Assembly: GCA_949298005.1 (NCBI GenBank)
Contig: CASFUN010000054.1
Span: forward strand, 1-21,262
Direction: 5' to 3'
Source of the DNA: an uncultured Alphaproteobacteria bacterium
GTDB taxonomy: Bacteria; Pseudomonadota; Alphaproteobacteria; Rickettsiales; UBA1997
Length of the DNA: 21,262 bases
Position 1 is the stretch's first letter, and the number at the start of each line of letters is the position of its first letter. The notes under the pieces were generated by a model, which was given only the letters and a program-made list of their open reading frames with translations, did no database searches and was not told the DNA's origin. The translations under genes were made by a program, and so were the position numbers. This document shows, piece by piece, positions 1 to 7,713 of this stretch.

Positions 1-494
1 CAGATATTCAAAAGTTTTAACTTTACAATTAGATCTACATCTAGAATTGCTATACATGGAAAAAATGGTAGTGGTAAAAGTACACTGTTAAAAGTAATAG
101 CTGATAATTTTACTGGTAATTTTGCTTTTTTTGATCATGAGCAAAGTTTTTTAGATAATGAGAAAACAATCTTGGAAAATGTTATTAGTTATACTAAATT
201 AAGCAAACTTGAAGCTAGGAATGTTCTTGCTAAATTCGTCTTTAGAACAGATAGCGTGAATAAATTGATTATAGATTTAAGTGGCGGTGAGAGACTACAG
301 GTAGCTTTAGCTTGTATGTTGAGTAAAAATCCTGATTTGTTAATGCTGGATGAGCCAACTAATAATTTGGATTTGGATTCTCTATAAATATCTTAGAAGA
401 TATACTAAAACAGTATAAAAAAGCTTTAATTGTTGTATCACATGATAGAGTTTTTGAGGAAAATATTGGAATAGATGATTTTGTAGAGGTATAA
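1..494 (+). pseudogene. ABC-F family ATPase, C-terminal ABC domain, frameshifted (5' end outside window)
   Basis: Frame 1 is open from the window edge and holds a Walker A motif (GKNGSGKST, from about base 61), a Q-loop-like FFDHEQ segment, the ABC signature LSGGERLQ and Walker B LLMLDEPTNNLD, then stops at 385-387. Reading frame 3 from 384 continues the family sequence without a gap (INILEDILKQY, then the H-loop VVSHDR, then IGIDDFVEV) and stops at 492-494. The two parts are therefore one gene, broken either by an extra CT in the run at 379-383 or by loss of one base. ABC-F proteins are soluble twin-ATPase proteins acting on ribosomes; only the second ATPase domain lies here. The frameshift separates Walker B from the switch histidine, so the truncated product should be inactive. 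A sequencing error or a programmed frameshift is possible but less likely, given the second decayed gene next door. Confidence 0.85.
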
Positions 495-504
495 TTTATT
501 TGGC

Positions 505-717
505 TTATTCCATCCACCTAGGCTTACACCTAACCACTTTCTTATATATCTGACAATCTTTGCTATGTGCTCCTTCTAGATAACCTGTGCTTATGAGGAA
601 TTCTTTTACTATTTCTCCTCCAACAAATTTAAAATTATTTTTAAATAGTTTATTCCATTCTTCAAGTGTTTTTGGATGGTTAATGTCTAACCAATTTTTA
701 AATGATTTATATTTGTA
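505..717 (-). pseudogene. tag: DNA-3-methyladenine glycosylase I remnant (C-terminal third)
   Basis: The minus strand is open from a stop at 718-720 down to the stop at 505-507 (70 residues), with no start codon apart from a Met two residues before the end. The peptide includes FKNWLDINHP, LEEWNKLF, FKFVGGEIVKEFL, STGYLEGAHSKDC and a KPRWME end. This matches the C-terminal region of Tag, including the His-x3-Cys zinc-ligand pair (HSKDC). Tag excises 3-methyladenine from alkylated DNA. The N-terminal two thirds, including the other zinc ligands and the base-binding pocket, are missing; nothing like them can be read in 721-1011. It lies tail to tail with the broken ABC-F gene, 10 bases apart. 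I call it a gene remnant. The overlapping plus-strand open frame at 587-796 is a shadow. Confidence 0.75.
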
Positions 718-1011
718 TTATAATAAAAATATAACAACTAAAAAAGAAATTTGTCTAATAGAATTAGAATCTTATAACCACATAACCCTACTCTAAGTGG
801 TACATTTCTAAATTTAGAAAAAGAAATAAACATTATACTATAGTCATTAGGAAGGTACACTATGATATATAATATAAATATATATACAACATATGTTAAT
901 GTGGAGTAATATTTTTTTATTAAAATAAATAAAAATACTTAATACTTATTTAGTAATTCCTTAATATTTGACAAAAAAAAGAATTATCATAAAATTAAAA
1001 GAAACTAATAT
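718..1011. other. AT-rich gap between the gene remnants and cmk
   Basis: No coding sequence is recognisable on either strand. The stretch includes an alternating A/T run around 864-890 and stop codons in all frames. Its only supported content is the putative cmk promoter at 968-995. It probably includes eroded sequence from the missing part of the tag gene. Confidence 0.5.
968..995 (+). promoter_or_regulatory. Putative sigma-70-type promoter of cmk
   Basis: A perfect TTGACA (968-973) is followed after 16 bases by TAAAAT (990-995). Transcription would begin a few bases upstream of the cmk ATG at 1012, so the leader would be about ten bases long. The same layout, including ATCA before and TAA after the -10 box, recurs upstream of trxB, which raises my confidence above that for a chance A/T match. 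Confidence 0.5.
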
Positions 1012-1635
1012 ATGAATAAAATAATTGCAATCGATGGGTCTACCGCTTCAGGTAAGGGCACTTTAGCAAAAAAATTAGCAAAGCATTTCGAGTTACCATA
1101 TCTAAATACAGGCGGTCTATACAGAGCTGTCGCATTAAAAATGATGCTAGATAATAAATCAGATTTTAATGATAAAAATGAAGTTATAGATATATTAAGA
1201 TATGTAGATTTTTCCAATCTGGAAAATCCAGATTTATACACAGAAAATGTTGGCAATATTGCTTCTAAAGTATCTGTTATACAGGAAGTTAGAGATTTTC
1301 TTTTTAAATATCAACATGATTTTGCATATCAAACTAGAGGTGCTGTTTTAGATGGCAGAGATATCGGAACTGTAATTTGTCCAGATGCTAGTTTTAAATT
1401 TTTTATAGTAGCAGATGTTGAAGAAAGAGCTAAAAGAAGACATAAAGAAATGTTAGAAAAAGATTTTGAAGTTGACTATAACGAAATTTTAACTAAACTA
1501 GTGAATAGAGATAAAAGTGATAAAGAGAGAGCTAATTCTCCTTTAAAAAAAGCTGATAATGCTATTGAGGTTGATACAACTAATATGAGTAAGGATCAGG
1601 TATTTGAGTACGTTTTATCTTTTATTAAATTTTAA
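1012..1635 (+). CDS. cmk: Cytidylate kinase
   Basis: It phosphorylates CMP and dCMP with ATP in pyrimidine nucleotide recycling in the cytoplasm. The 207 residues open with the P-loop GSTASGKGT (9-17), followed by the LNTGGLYRAVA substrate segment. Near the middle is DGRDIGTVICPDA, the nucleotide-monophosphate binding region. The C-terminal part has RDKSDKERANSPLKKA and the AIEVDTT strand, both typical of this family. Length fits the short bacterial form, which lacks the long insertion of some homologues. The ATG at 1012 directly precedes the first beta strand, so the start is secure, though no Shine-Dalgarno sequence is visible. It is followed by rpsA, the usual partner in proteobacteria. 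Identification is firm. Confidence 0.96.
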   Translation: MNKIIAIDGSTASGKGTLAKKLAKHFELPYLNTGGLYRAVALKMMLDNKSDFNDKNEVIDILRYVDFSNLENPDLYTENVGNIASKVSVIQEVRDFLFKYQHDFAYQTRGAVLDGRDIGTVICPDASFKFFIVADVEERAKRRHKEMLEKDFEVDYNEILTKLVNRDKSDKERANSPLKKADNAIEVDTTNMSKDQVFEYVLSFIKF

Positions 1636-1680
1636 CAACTATAGAAATATTAGGGGTTTCTATAAGCTTTTGTTGTTTTA
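1634..1680 (+). terminator. Hairpin between cmk and rpsA: terminator or rpsA leader structure
   Basis: An 8-bp stem is formed by TATAGAAA (1640-1647) and TTTCTATA (1657-1664) around a 9-base loop ending in GGGG. AACAAC (1634-1639) and GTTGTT (1672-1677) can pair outside it, with a 7-base bulge. A T-rich stretch follows at 1668-1679. This may terminate cmk transcription, attenuate readthrough into rpsA, or be an rpsA leader structure. The stem is mostly A/U, so strength is uncertain. Confidence 0.4.
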
Positions 1681-1703
1681 TTAACCACCCTATAAATTTT
1701 AAA

Positions 1704-3401
1704 ATGATAGATTTTGATTTTGAAGATTTTGAAAAGTTATTGGATCAATATGATTCAGAAATAGTTATTTACAATGAAGGAGATATAGCTTCTGGAACTG
1801 TCATAGATATAGATAATAAAACTGTAACAGTTGACATTGGTGGTAAAACAGTTGGTTATGTACCAATTTCTGAATTTGGTGATGAAAAAATTGAAGTTGG
1901 TAATACCGTTGAAGTATATATAGAAAAAGTTGAAAACAAAAAAGGTGAATTAATCGTAAGTAGGGAAGATGCTCGAAAATATCAAGGTTGGAATAATTTA
2001 AAAAAGTGTTTAGCTGAAAATAAAACAGTTGATGGTAAAATACTCGGTAAAGTTAAGGGTGGTTTTGCTGTAGAAATAGGTGATATAATTGCATTTCTTC
2101 CTAAAAGTCAAGTTGATACGGCTATATTGGCAAACACAGAAGATTTTGTCGGTAAAAGTGAACAATTTATGGTTCTAAAAATAGATGATGCTAGAGGTAA
2201 TGTTGTCGTTTCCAGACGCGCTATTCTTGATGAACAAAGAAGCAAAGAAAGAGAAGAGATACTATCTAAAATTAAGGTTAATGATGTCATGAAAGGTATA
2301 ATTAAAAATATAACTGATTATGGCGCATTTGTTGATTTCGGTAGTTTTGACGGCTTATTACATTTAACAGATATATCATGGTGTAGGGTTAGACATCCAT
2401 CTGAATTATTAAAAATTGGACAAGAAGTAGAAGTTCAGGTTATCAAATATGACGAAGAAACTAAAAAAGTTTCTCTAGGTATGAAACAATTACAGGAAAA
2501 TCCTTGGGAAACTATAGAGCAAAAATACCCAGTTAATTCCATTGTTAAAGGTCATGTAACAAATATAGCACAATATGGTGTATTTGTTGAAATAGAAAAT
2601 GGTATTGAGGGTTTGGTACACATATCAGAGATAAGTTGGCTGAAGAACAATGTTTCACCTATGAAAATGTTTACAATAGGTCAAGAAGTTAATGTTATGA
2701 TTCTCGATATCAGCACAGAACACCATCGTATTTCACTTGGTATTAAACAATGTGGAAATAATCCTTGGAAAGAATTTTCCGATAAACACGAAGTTGGGGA
2801 TATCGTTGAAGGTACAATTAAGAATACAACTGACTTTGGTTTATTTGTTGAATTTGAATCTGGCATAGATGGTTTAGTACACATGTCTGATTTAGATTGG
2901 AATGATCCAGAAGGAAAAAATACCATTAAAAATTATAAGAAAAACGAAAAGATAACAGTAATGTTACTCGGCATGAGTTATGAACAAGAGAGAATTTCAC
3001 TTGGCGTTAAACAAATGTCTAGTGAAGACTTTAAGAAAGACATACAAAAACTCACTCGCGGTTATAGAACTCCTTGTGTTATAAAAAATGTAAGAAGAGA
3101 CTTCATGGAAGTTGAGATAGACTTAGGTTTAAAAGGTATTGTAAAGAGAATAGATATTTCTTCCGAAAAGAAATATCAAAAAACTGACTCATTTAAGATA
3201 GGAGATAAAATTGACGTTAATGTTATAAATTTTGACCCTAAAACTGGAAAGTTGATGCTTGCAGTAAAAAGTCTTGATGATGTTGAGAAAAACAATCCTC
3301 AAGAAGAAGAAGATGAAGAATTTGATATTGAACAATATATGAATACAGGTACAAGTACGACACTTGGTAGTGTATTTGGTAATATGTTCAATAAATATTA
3401 A
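1704..3401 (+). CDS. rpsA: 30S ribosomal protein S1
   Basis: S1 binds mRNA on the small ribosomal subunit and helps initiate translation on weak or structured start regions. The 565 residues contain six S1 RNA-binding domains at roughly 25-88, 106-172, 194-260, 279-347, 366-437 and 454-522. Domains 3 to 5 are the canonical ones, with the GIIKNITDYGAFVDF type of strand followed by GLLHLTDISW or GLVHISEISW. Domains 1 and 2 are diverged, as usual for the ribosome-docking end. The C-terminus is acidic (NPQEEEDEEFDIEQ). Length and domain number match alphaproteobacterial S1. The ATG at 1704 opens an acidic start (MIDFDFEDFEKLL) with no Shine-Dalgarno sequence, only an A/T-rich leader. Given how rare such sequences are in this window, S1 may carry much of the initiation burden (inference). 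Confidence 0.97.
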   Translation: MIDFDFEDFEKLLDQYDSEIVIYNEGDIASGTVIDIDNKTVTVDIGGKTVGYVPISEFGDEKIEVGNTVEVYIEKVENKKGELIVSREDARKYQGWNNLKKCLAENKTVDGKILGKVKGGFAVEIGDIIAFLPKSQVDTAILANTEDFVGKSEQFMVLKIDDARGNVVVSRRAILDEQRSKEREEILSKIKVNDVMKGIIKNITDYGAFVDFGSFDGLLHLTDISWCRVRHPSELLKIGQEVEVQVIKYDEETKKVSLGMKQLQENPWETIEQKYPVNSIVKGHVTNIAQYGVFVEIENGIEGLVHISEISWLKNNVSPMKMFTIGQEVNVMILDISTEHHRISLGIKQCGNNPWKEFSDKHEVGDIVEGTIKNTTDFGLFVEFESGIDGLVHMSDLDWNDPEGKNTIKNYKKNEKITVMLLGMSYEQERISLGVKQMSSEDFKKDIQKLTRGYRTPCVIKNVRRDFMEVEIDLGLKGIVKRIDISSEKKYQKTDSFKIGDKIDVNVINFDPKTGKLMLAVKSLDDVEKNNPQEEEDEEFDIEQYMNTGTSTTLGSVFGNMFNKY

Positions 3402-3411
3402 ACAAAAGGTT

Positions 3412-3435
3412 CACTGCACGATTTTTCGTGCAGTG
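3412..3435 (+). terminator. Perfect GC-rich hairpin after rpsA
   Basis: CACTGCACG (3412-3420) pairs perfectly with CGTGCAGTG (3427-3435) across an ATTTTT loop, starting 10 bases after the rpsA stop. It is the strongest inverted repeat I saw in this AT-rich window. No T-run follows on the plus strand, so it is not a textbook intrinsic terminator. It could be a 3'-end stabiliser or processing site that lowers expression of sppA relative to rpsA. Confidence 0.6.
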
Positions 3436-3448
3436 TAAATTAGTAATT

Positions 3449-4348
3449 ATGAAAAATGATAATTTTTTAGTTATTCAAGATTTTAAGAAAAAAATATTAA
3501 GTTGGAGAATTGTAACATTTTTTTGCCTAATATCTATTATACTAATCTCAGCTCAAAATATTTTTAATAAAAAAAAAGTAAAATTCAAAAACGAATATGT
3601 TGCTAGAATATCAATTAAAGATATAATAAAAGCAGATAATTTCTCAAGTAAAAGACTCAAAGAACTTGAAAAAGACGATGTTGTTGGTATTATACTTGAT
3701 ATAGATTCGCCTGGTGGAGAAGTTGTAGCCAGTGAAAGGCTTTACTTATTTTTTAAAAACTTATCAAAGAAAAAACCTGTAGTTTCGGTAATAAGCAGCT
3801 GTGGTGCATCCGGAGCATATATGATAGCTATGGCTAGTGACTATATAATAGCAGCAAATACAAGTATTGTGGGATCAATAGGTGTTATACTGGAAACAGA
3901 GGAAATCACAGAATTAGCTGATAAAATCGGAGTTAAATTTACAAATTTTAAAAGTTCACCATTAAAGGCATCTCCTAATATGTTTGAAAAAATAACACCA
4001 GATGTTGAAATGGTTACCAATCAACTAATAGAAGATATATATGATTATTTTCTTAATATTTTCATTGAAAGAAGAAATATAAAAGCTATCGAAGCTCAAG
4101 AAATAGCGAATGGGCAGATATATACTGGTAGACAAGCTTTAGAATTTGGCTTAATTGATAAAATAGGTACCGAAGATGATGCAATAGAATATTTAAAAGA
4201 TAATAAGGTAGATATGGACGAAATAGAAATAATTGATTATGATATTAAATGCAGTAATAGTTTTATATCTTCAGTAAAAAAAGATTTATTTGGTATAACT
4301 AACGGTTTATTTAGAAATAAACCAAACATTATGGCTATTTATAGATAA
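3449..4348 (+). CDS. sppA: Signal-peptide-peptidase-like serine protease (S49, SppA family)
   Basis: The short SppA form is an inner-membrane protease with a Ser/Lys dyad that degrades leftover signal peptides. From the ATG at 3449 it has 299 residues: a basic N-terminus, one membrane segment at about 20-39, then the protease domain. Visible landmarks are LDIDSPGG (83-90), the catalytic Ser121 in SCGASGAY, and the likely general-base Lys173 in SSPLKASP. The VGSIGVI segment (141-147) is also typical. The short length with one catalytic domain matches alphaproteobacterial SppA rather than the duplicated E. coli form. An upstream in-frame GTG at 3428 lies inside the right arm of the hairpin and is unlikely to be the start. 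Gene order cmk-rpsA-sppA is familiar in this class, although ihfB, often found here, is absent. Confidence 0.93.
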   Translation: MKNDNFLVIQDFKKKILSWRIVTFFCLISIILISAQNIFNKKKVKFKNEYVARISIKDIIKADNFSSKRLKELEKDDVVGIILDIDSPGGEVVASERLYLFFKNLSKKKPVVSVISSCGASGAYMIAMASDYIIAANTSIVGSIGVILETEEITELADKIGVKFTNFKSSPLKASPNMFEKITPDVEMVTNQLIEDIYDYFLNIFIERRNIKAIEAQEIANGQIYTGRQALEFGLIDKIGTEDDAIEYLKDNKVDMDEIEIIDYDIKCSNSFISSVKKDLFGITNGLFRNKPNIMAIYR

Positions 4349-4385
4349 CATATTAAAATTTTATTAACAAACTTTATGTGAAATT

Positions 4386-4922
4386 ATGTTTATAAAAAAT
4401 ATAAAAATTGGAAAAGACGTCCCTGATAATGTTAATGTTATAATAGAAGTTTCAGCTAACTCAAGTCAACCAGTCAAATATGAATTAGATAAAGAGAGTG
4501 GGGCTCTATTTGTTGACAGGTTTATAGCTACACCTATGCATTATCCTTGTAATTACGGTTTTATTCCTAACACCCTATCTGATGATGGAGATCCTATAGA
4601 TGTTCTAGTTATCACAGAATATCCTATAGAAAGCGGTTGTGTAATACCATGTAAACCTATAGGTGTTTTAATAATGGAAGACGAAAAAGGTGGTGATGAA
4701 AAAATCATAGCGGTTCCACATGAAAAAATGAATAGTGAATATTCTAAACTTAATGAAATAGATGATATACCTGAAATTTTGTTAAATAAAATTAAACATT
4801 TCTTTGAACATTATAAAGATTTAGAAAAAGGTAAATGGGTAAAGGTTTCCGGTTTTAAAGGCTCTACAGAAGCTAAAAGTAAAATCATAGAAGCAGTTAA
4901 AAGGGACGAAATAATTAATTAA
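4386..4922 (+). CDS. ppa: Inorganic pyrophosphatase (family I)
   Basis: It hydrolyses pyrophosphate released by biosynthetic reactions, pulling them forward; soluble and Mg-dependent. The 178 residues carry the family-I active-site set: Lys31 and Glu33 in KYELD, Arg45 in VDRF, Tyr57 in NYGFIP, and the signature DDGDPID with Asp67, Asp69 and Asp72. Later come GDEKIIAVP and the C-terminal KWVKVSGFKG with its conserved lysines. Length is normal. The start is the ATG shortly before the first strand; the upstream sequence is A/T-rich with no Shine-Dalgarno motif. The next gene starts only 6 bases downstream of its stop, so the two are probably cotranscribed. Identification is firm. Confidence 0.97.
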   Translation: MFIKNIKIGKDVPDNVNVIIEVSANSSQPVKYELDKESGALFVDRFIATPMHYPCNYGFIPNTLSDDGDPIDVLVITEYPIESGCVIPCKPIGVLIMEDEKGGDEKIIAVPHEKMNSEYSKLNEIDDIPEILLNKIKHFFEHYKDLEKGKWVKVSGFKGSTEAKSKIIEAVKRDEIIN

Positions 4923-4928
4923 TACAGC

Positions 4929-5741
4929 ATGCAAGAAGATCTTGCAATATTATTAGAGTGGTTTGAAGCTAACGGAATTTCTGAACTATTCAATGAAAAT
5001 ATCAATCATGAAAGTATGATTGACAATATGTCTGATGCAATAGAAATTAATCATGTTCCAAAAGATATTTGTAGTGTTGTAGACGCATTAGTGAAACAAC
5101 AAAACAGTATTAATAAAACAAATTCAATTTTTGGTGACAATGAACAAATCAGAGAATTTGCTAACAGAGTTAATAATATTGATGGTATAGTAAATTTTGC
5201 AAATAGCTTTTCTGGCTATGAAAATTTTAGAAAAACTGCAAATAATACCATAATATTAGATGGAAATCTTAGTTCACAATTACTCGTAATTAATGATATG
5301 CCAGACACTGAAGACGATAATTCTAACGAAATATTCAGTAGCAATAGTGGTAAATTATTAAAAAATGTATTTAATTCCATATTTAAGAAAAAAGAAGACA
5401 TTTGTTTTTTAAACTTATTTTTCTGGAGATTACCCGGAGGAAGGCAACCTATAAAGGAAGAATTAAATTATTGTAAACCATTAGTTGAAAAAATAATAAG
5501 CATAATAAAACCAAAATTTATAGTATTTTGTGGTAGTTATGGAGTATCAACATTTTTAGAAAATAATAAAACTATTTTTAATATAAGAGGTAAAATAGTT
5601 GAATATACTAATTGTTACATGCAAGATAAAATAAAATCCACAGCCACATACCCCCCTTACCTTTTGTTAAAAAATGGAATTAAGAAAAAGGATTTTTGGA
5701 ACGACATTCTATTTATTTACAACTGTATAAACAATCTATAA
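4929..5741 (+). CDS. Diverged uracil-DNA-glycosylase-superfamily protein
   Basis: The 270 residues follow the layout of the family-4-like UDGs of Alphaproteobacteria: an N-terminal LLEWFEANG helix, a variable linker (about 40-110), then the glycosylase fold. LLVINDMPDTEDD (118-130) stands where motif 1 (GEAPGxxED) is expected. FFWRLPGGRQP (164-174) matches the RPPGxRxP element. TYPPYLLL (240-247) matches the C-terminal HPxYLLR loop, but with Tyr in place of the His. The Fe-S cluster cysteines of classical family 4 are not all present: the Cys before the Arg of the RPPG element is Trp, and there is no N-terminal CxxC; Cys182 may be the fourth ligand. The fold assignment is fairly sure; uracil excision is not, given the changed motifs. 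It is packed between ppa and rnc (3-base gap to rnc). Confidence 0.75.
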   Translation: MQEDLAILLEWFEANGISELFNENINHESMIDNMSDAIEINHVPKDICSVVDALVKQQNSINKTNSIFGDNEQIREFANRVNNIDGIVNFANSFSGYENFRKTANNTIILDGNLSSQLLVINDMPDTEDDNSNEIFSSNSGKLLKNVFNSIFKKKEDICFLNLFFWRLPGGRQPIKEELNYCKPLVEKIISIIKPKFIVFCGSYGVSTFLENNKTIFNIRGKIVEYTNCYMQDKIKSTATYPPYLLLKNGIKKKDFWNDILFIYNCINNL

Positions 5742-5744
5742 AAC

Positions 5745-6413
5745 ATGTTTGAAGAACTGGAAAAAATAATAGGATATAAATTTAAAGAAGAAAAACTTCT
5801 AGAGGAAGCTTTAACACACCCAAGTACATCTCATAATAAAGGGCAAAAAAGATTTAATTATGAGAGACTAGAGTTATTAGGTGATTCTGTATTATCATGT
5901 GTAATAATAAACTATCTTATAAAGAAATATAAAAACGAGACTGAAGGCCAACTCTCAAAAAGAAAGGCTTTTTTAGTTTCCAAACAAACAATATCAGATA
6001 TCTCTAGAAAACTAAATATCGGTGATTTCATGATATTAAGCAAAGGAGAAGAGCAGTGTGGAGGCAGGAATAATATTAATAACCTGGAAAATGTTTTGGA
6101 AGCAATAATAGGTGCTGTTTTCCTAGATTCCGATTTTGTGACAACACAAAAATTTGTGCTGGATATTTGGTCTAGATTTGACGAATGGACGGTCAATATA
6201 CCAATAGACCCAAAAACCGAATTGCAAGAATGGACTCAAAAACATTTTAAAGTACTACCAAGTTATAAATTACTAAAATCAAAATTAGAATCATTCACTG
6301 TTGAACTATCTATACCAAATTACGATCCAATAACCTTTACAGGAACATCAATAAAAGAAACAGAGTTTAATTTAGCTAGAATAATGCTTGAAAATATTAA
6401 ATCACACAAATAA
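5745..6413 (+). CDS. rnc: Ribonuclease III
   Basis: RNase III cuts double-stranded RNA in rRNA precursors and structured mRNAs. The 222 residues contain the endonuclease domain, with the signature ERLELLGDS (40-48, catalytic Asp47) and the second acidic cluster ENVLEAIIGAVFLDSD (Glu119 in the place of the E. coli catalytic Glu117). A C-terminal double-stranded-RNA-binding domain starts at PKTELQEWTQ (about 156) and ends in an Ala-Arg-containing helix. Length is normal. The start ATG is 3 bases after the preceding stop, so the gene depends on upstream transcription. The usual downstream neighbour era is absent; an M16 peptidase follows instead. The unit appears to be ppa, the UDG-like gene and rnc. 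Confidence 0.96.
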   Translation: MFEELEKIIGYKFKEEKLLEEALTHPSTSHNKGQKRFNYERLELLGDSVLSCVIINYLIKKYKNETEGQLSKRKAFLVSKQTISDISRKLNIGDFMILSKGEEQCGGRNNINNLENVLEAIIGAVFLDSDFVTTQKFVLDIWSRFDEWTVNIPIDPKTELQEWTQKHFKVLPSYKLLKSKLESFTVELSIPNYDPITFTGTSIKETEFNLARIMLENIKSHK

Positions 6414-6446
6414 ACTTACACATATTACATCACATATAACACTACA

Positions 6447-7691
6447 ATGATAAATCCATCCAAACTAAACAACGGAATTACTTTTGTACACGATTTCATG
6501 CCAGATGTAGAAACGGTATCGATAAAAATAACCGTAAAAACCGGTTCAAGAAACGAAACTATAGAAAATAATGGAATATCACATTTTTTGGAACATATGG
6601 CTTTTAAAGGCACAACAAACAGAAATGCAAAACAAATAGCATTTGATTTTGAATCAATAGGAGCTGATTTTAATGCTTATACTTCAAAAGAAGTAACATC
6701 ATATTACAGTAAAACATTAAAAGAATACGCCGAAAAGTCCTTAGAAATTCTTGTAGATATGTTTGAAAATTCAGTTTTTGATGAAGAAGAATTAGAAAGA
6801 GAGCGAGGAGTAATTCTTCAGGAATTAGCTATGACAAATGATACACCAGATGATATCATTTATGATTATTATCAAGATACAGCATTTAGTAAACAGGCAT
6901 TTGGAAGAAGTATAATTGGTACAGCTGATAATATTAAACGTTTTAGGAAAGAGGATTTTCTAAATTATATGAAGGAAAATTACATAGCTGAAAATATAAT
7001 ATTGAGTGTTTCCGGTAATATTAATTACCAAGAAATGGAAGATTTGGCCAATAAATATTTTTCAAAAAATAATAACAATAAACAAAAACAACTTGAAAAA
7101 GCAAAATATACTGGTGGCTGTTTTAAAAAAGAAAAAGATTTGGAGCAAGTTCAATGTATATTAGGTTTTGAAGGTCTGGCTGCCAATGATAATAGAAGAT
7201 TTGTTATGTCTGTTATGAACCATATATTAGGCTCTGGAATGTCTTCCAGATTATTTCAAGAAGTTAGAGAAAAAAGAGGGCTATGTTACAGTATATATTC
7301 ATTTAATGATGCTACTTTTGAAACTGGTTCATTTCAGATATATACGGCAGTAGAACCTAATAAAGTTAACCAGGCTATAGTTGCTATAATTGAAGAATTA
7401 AAAAATATGACTAATACAGTAAACACTTCCGAACTGGAAAGAGCAAAAGTTAGATTAAAATCGTCTATATTAATGAGCATGGAAAATACGAATTATAGGG
7501 CAACTAAAAATGCTAATAATCTTGTTTTTCAAAATAAAATTGAAACACCTAAAGAAATTATTGATAAAGTTAATTCTGTGTCTATAGAAGATGTTGAAAA
7601 TCTTTTGAAAAAAATAATATCTGGGAAACCAACTCTTGCACTTTATGGTAACATCTCAGATAGTTTGGATTATAAGGATATAAAAATATAG
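6447..7691 (+). CDS. M16 family zinc metallopeptidase (processing-peptidase-like)
   Basis: The 414-residue protein has the inverted zinc motif HFLEH at 46-50 within GISHFLEHMAFKGT, and the third ligand Glu126 in ERERGVILQELAM. The middle has GSGMSSRLFQEVREKRGLCYSIYSF (positions about 267-291), the Arg/Tyr-containing substrate region of the second M16 domain. This two-domain, roughly 420-residue form is the bacterial relative of the mitochondrial processing peptidase beta subunit, common in Alphaproteobacteria. Since both zinc ligands and the Arg/Tyr region are present in one chain, it should be active, perhaps as a homodimer. No signal peptide is visible, so it is probably cytoplasmic. Natural substrates are not known to me. 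It lies 33 bases after rnc, without a Shine-Dalgarno sequence. Confidence 0.93.
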   Translation: MINPSKLNNGITFVHDFMPDVETVSIKITVKTGSRNETIENNGISHFLEHMAFKGTTNRNAKQIAFDFESIGADFNAYTSKEVTSYYSKTLKEYAEKSLEILVDMFENSVFDEEELERERGVILQELAMTNDTPDDIIYDYYQDTAFSKQAFGRSIIGTADNIKRFRKEDFLNYMKENYIAENIILSVSGNINYQEMEDLANKYFSKNNNNKQKQLEKAKYTGGCFKKEKDLEQVQCILGFEGLAANDNRRFVMSVMNHILGSGMSSRLFQEVREKRGLCYSIYSFNDATFETGSFQIYTAVEPNKVNQAIVAIIEELKNMTNTVNTSELERAKVRLKSSILMSMENTNYRATKNANNLVFQNKIETPKEIIDKVNSVSIEDVENLLKKIISGKPTLALYGNISDSLDYKDIKI

Positions 7692-7713
7692 TTTTATAAT
7701 TAATATTATTGAT

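Noticed and set aside
172..387. Separate small gene starting at an internal ATG
   Set aside because: The frame is open to the window edge and contains the Walker A motif upstream; this ATG is an internal Met of the ABC-F gene.
587..796. Plus-strand open frame of 69 codons
   Set aside because: No family resemblance; it is antisense to the readable tag remnant on the minus strand and extends into A/T-rich noncoding sequence.
861..900. A/T-rich alternating run as a replication-origin-like or regulatory repeat
   Set aside because: No DnaA-box-like or regularly spaced repeats; similar A/T runs are expected in gaps of this composition.
3428..3448. GTG start for sppA
   Set aside because: It lies in the right arm of the 9-bp hairpin and adds seven residues with no family support; the ATG at 3449 gives a normal N-terminus.
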